DNA from: DATBFX01 sp036558305
GTDB taxonomy: Bacteria; Chloroflexota; Chloroflexia; Thermomicrobiales; UBA6265
Direction of reading: 5' to 3'
NCBI GenBank assembly: GCA_036558305.1
Contig: DATBFX010000229.1
Coordinates: 1 to 20,532, forward strand
DNA: 20,532 bases
Position 1 is the first letter of the stretch. Each line of letters opens with the position of its first letter. Made by a program: the position numbers and the translations under genes. The notes under the pieces were generated by a model. The model had not been told where the DNA came from. It saw only the letters and a program-made list of their open reading frames with translations, and did not search any database. Shown here piece after piece: positions 19,329 through 20,532 of the stretch.

Positions 19329-19988
19329 GTGGACAATCCCTGGAGGCAGTTGCCGGAGCAACCACCCTACGTCCTTCCCTCCGACGTCGGCGCCGTCGCA
19401 TCGTTCAATCGACGGGTGAACGACGACCACAGGCTGCACACCGACAAGCTTCCCGAGCCTTTCCTCGGCGATCCGGCCGCCCCGATCGTCCTCCTCAACC
19501 TCAACCCGGGTTTCAAAGAGAGCGACCACCTGTTCGTCGCGGACCCGTGCGGCCGGGCGCTCCAACTCGGCAACCTTCGCCACGCACCCACCGCGTATCC
19601 CTTCTACCACCTCGACCCACGGATCGCCGACTTCGGAGGCGCGAAGTGGTGGAAGCCCCGCCTCGGCGCGCTGATCCGCCTTGTCGGGGCCGAGATCGTC
19701 GCGAACCGGATCTTGTGCGTCGAATTCTTCCCGTACTCCAGCCGGAGCTACCGTGAGATGGGACGCATCCTCGACTCCCAACGCTACGGCTTCCACCTCG
19801 TCGAGCGGGCGATCGACCGCCGGGCGCTGATCGTGGCCATGCGATCCCGAAAGCTGTGGTGCGCGCACGTCCCACGCTTGGCCACCTACGAGCGGTTGCA
19901 TGCCTGCAGCAACTGGCGGCAGCCGTACATCAGCCCGGGTAACCTCCCGACGGTCTTTCCCTTGATTGAGCGGATCCTACGCGAATAA
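19329..19988 (+). CDS. uncharacterised 219-aa protein with weak uracil-DNA-glycosylase-like motifs
   Basis: A soluble protein I cannot assign with certainty. It contains PIVLLNLNPGF (about residues 52-62), like the GxNPG motif 1 of the uracil-DNA-glycosylase superfamily. A central CVEFFPYSSRSY follows, then a later Rossmann-like strand (RRALIVAMRSRKLW), and near the end SNWRQPYISPGNLP (about 194-207), where that superfamily has its second active-site loop. The order and spacing fit a distant UDG-like fold, but the classical HPS motif is not clear. The start is GTG 19329 with only a weak purine-rich site upstream, so the true start could be further downstream. Flanking DNA lacks genes on both sides and the next element is a broken transposase, so this may be an isolated accessory gene. 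Confidence 0.7.
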   Translation: MDNPWRQLPEQPPYVLPSDVGAVASFNRRVNDDHRLHTDKLPEPFLGDPAAPIVLLNLNPGFKESDHLFVADPCGRALQLGNLRHAPTAYPFYHLDPRIADFGGAKWWKPRLGALIRLVGAEIVANRILCVEFFPYSSRSYREMGRILDSQRYGFHLVERAIDRRALIVAMRSRKLWCAHVPRLATYERLHACSNWRQPYISPGNLPTVFPLIERILRE

Positions 19989-20011
19989 ACCGGTTCGGCG
20001 CGCGCCAGGCC

Positions 20012-20385
20012 GTGTTGGCGTGGCGCGGCGCATCGTCCGAGGGTGGACGTGCATGGAACCCTTCGCCAGCTACCCCGGACGCGGCCGGCAACCGCTACCG
20101 CTGCCAGGTACCGCCGCAAACCGGTTGGACGCTCGGCGAGTTCGTGGCGCTGCGCGATCGCGTCTTTGCCGACCGGTTCCAGCGGATCGCGGCGCGGCGG
20201 GTGCAGGAAGCGGCCCTGTTTGCTTCCAAACCGTGGGAGCAGCGCTGAGCGGCGGCGCCGGCCCAGCGGCAACGGCCGGCCGGAGCAGCACTCGGCCGTG
20301 ATGTGGCCGGGTCCAGCGCCGCTTGGCGATCGTCCGCACCCACGTCGAAGGCTGGAACGCGAAGTCGATTGCCAATCATGTTGAT
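20012..20385 (+). pseudogene. decayed DDE transposase/integrase N-terminus (IS481/Mu-like HTH)
   Basis: Two pieces in different frames look like consecutive parts of one transposase. In the frame of 20012-20248 the translation contains GWTLGEFVALRDRVFADRFQRIAARRVQEAALFASKPWEQR, then a stop. From about 20317, one frame over, it continues RRLAIVRTHVEGWNAKSIANHV, a helix-turn-helix segment typical of the N-terminus of Mu/IS481-like integrases. After about 20385 the similarity ends. The catalytic DDE domain is missing from the window, so the element is a frameshifted, truncated relic. Its terminal repeats were not found. The identification rests on remembered family motifs. Confidence 0.5.
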
Positions 20386-20494
20386 AAGCTTGGTAAGTCG
20401 GTTCGGGCAAGCGACCGGCCACACCCTTCGCCGGGACGGATCCACCCGCGCGGTGCCGGTTCTTCCGCGGACGAGGTGACGACTGGAGGACGCG

Positions 20495-20532
20495 ATGGGC
20501 AGGTTAACCGAAGAGATGCGGCGCTTGATCGA
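20495..20532 (+). CDS. start of a gene cut by the window edge
   Basis: ATG 20495 follows a GGAGGA ribosome site (20486-20490 region), and 12 codons are visible: MGRLTEEMRRLI. Such an N-terminus is seen in some pyridoxamine-5'-phosphate-oxidase-like flavin proteins, but twelve residues cannot settle the family. The good ribosome site makes it a likely real start. Confidence 0.45.
   Translation, partial: MGRLTEEMRRLI

Overview
The window is high-GC bacterial DNA with dense coding on both strands. No rRNA, tRNA, CRISPR array or intact insertion sequence was seen. The gene mix suggests Chloroflexota, most likely a Thermomicrobia-type genome: two large NB-ARC/TPR regulators, ECF sigma factors (one with a SnoaL tail), small calcium-repeat secreted proteins, an encapsulin with ferritin-like cargo, and abundant G/C-rich hairpin repeats. 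An actinobacterium is the main alternative. This placement is inference from gene content only.

Layout. 1-2.5 kb (+): a SAM-dependent methyltransferase, then two tandem paralogous secreted calcium-binding-repeat proteins with identically spaced cysteines; the first has a long, highly structured leader. 2.7-5.7 kb (+): an ABM-like small protein, a large ECF sigma factor with a SnoaL-like tail, a REPIN-like 84-bp palindromic repeat that contains the sigma stop codon, and a DHA2-type MFS exporter. 5.7-6.5 kb (-): a secreted protein with two bacterial Ig-like domains, ended by a clear intrinsic terminator. 7.0-9.7 kb (-): a compact operon of two tiny translationally coupled ORFs (65 and 61 aa), a methyltransferase and a BBE-type FAD oxidoreductase. 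Diverging from it is an XRE/NB-ARC/TPR regulator, with three tandem 12-bp repeats in the shared intergenic region. 12.9-15.3 kb (+): a second NB-ARC regulator, with a C-terminal LuxR helix-turn-helix.

15.3-17.3 kb (+): a hairpin-rich gap, a short ECF sigma factor with a candidate promoter and dyad operator, a 45-aa membrane peptide and a DUF6069-like membrane protein. 17.5-18.7 kb (+): an encapsulated-ferritin/encapsulin operon (ATGA overlap, C-terminal cargo-loading peptide), preceded by what looks like the first 18 codons of a lost HAD phosphatase. 19.3-20 kb (+): an unassigned 219-aa protein with weak uracil-DNA-glycosylase-like motifs. 20.0-20.4 kb: a decayed transposase. The start of another gene is at the right edge.

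The most unusual observations are two. (1) Hairpin-forming arrays of 7-bp repeats sit in frame at the same inter-domain position of both NB-ARC regulators, and a related 8-bp-repeat hairpin lies just after the second gene; because 7 is not a multiple of 3, these arrays could shift the reading frame when copy number changes. (2) The micro-ORF/micro-ORF/methyltransferase/FAD-oxidase operon beside a dedicated STAND-type regulator has the shape of a small modified-peptide pathway, although nothing in the sequence proves that.
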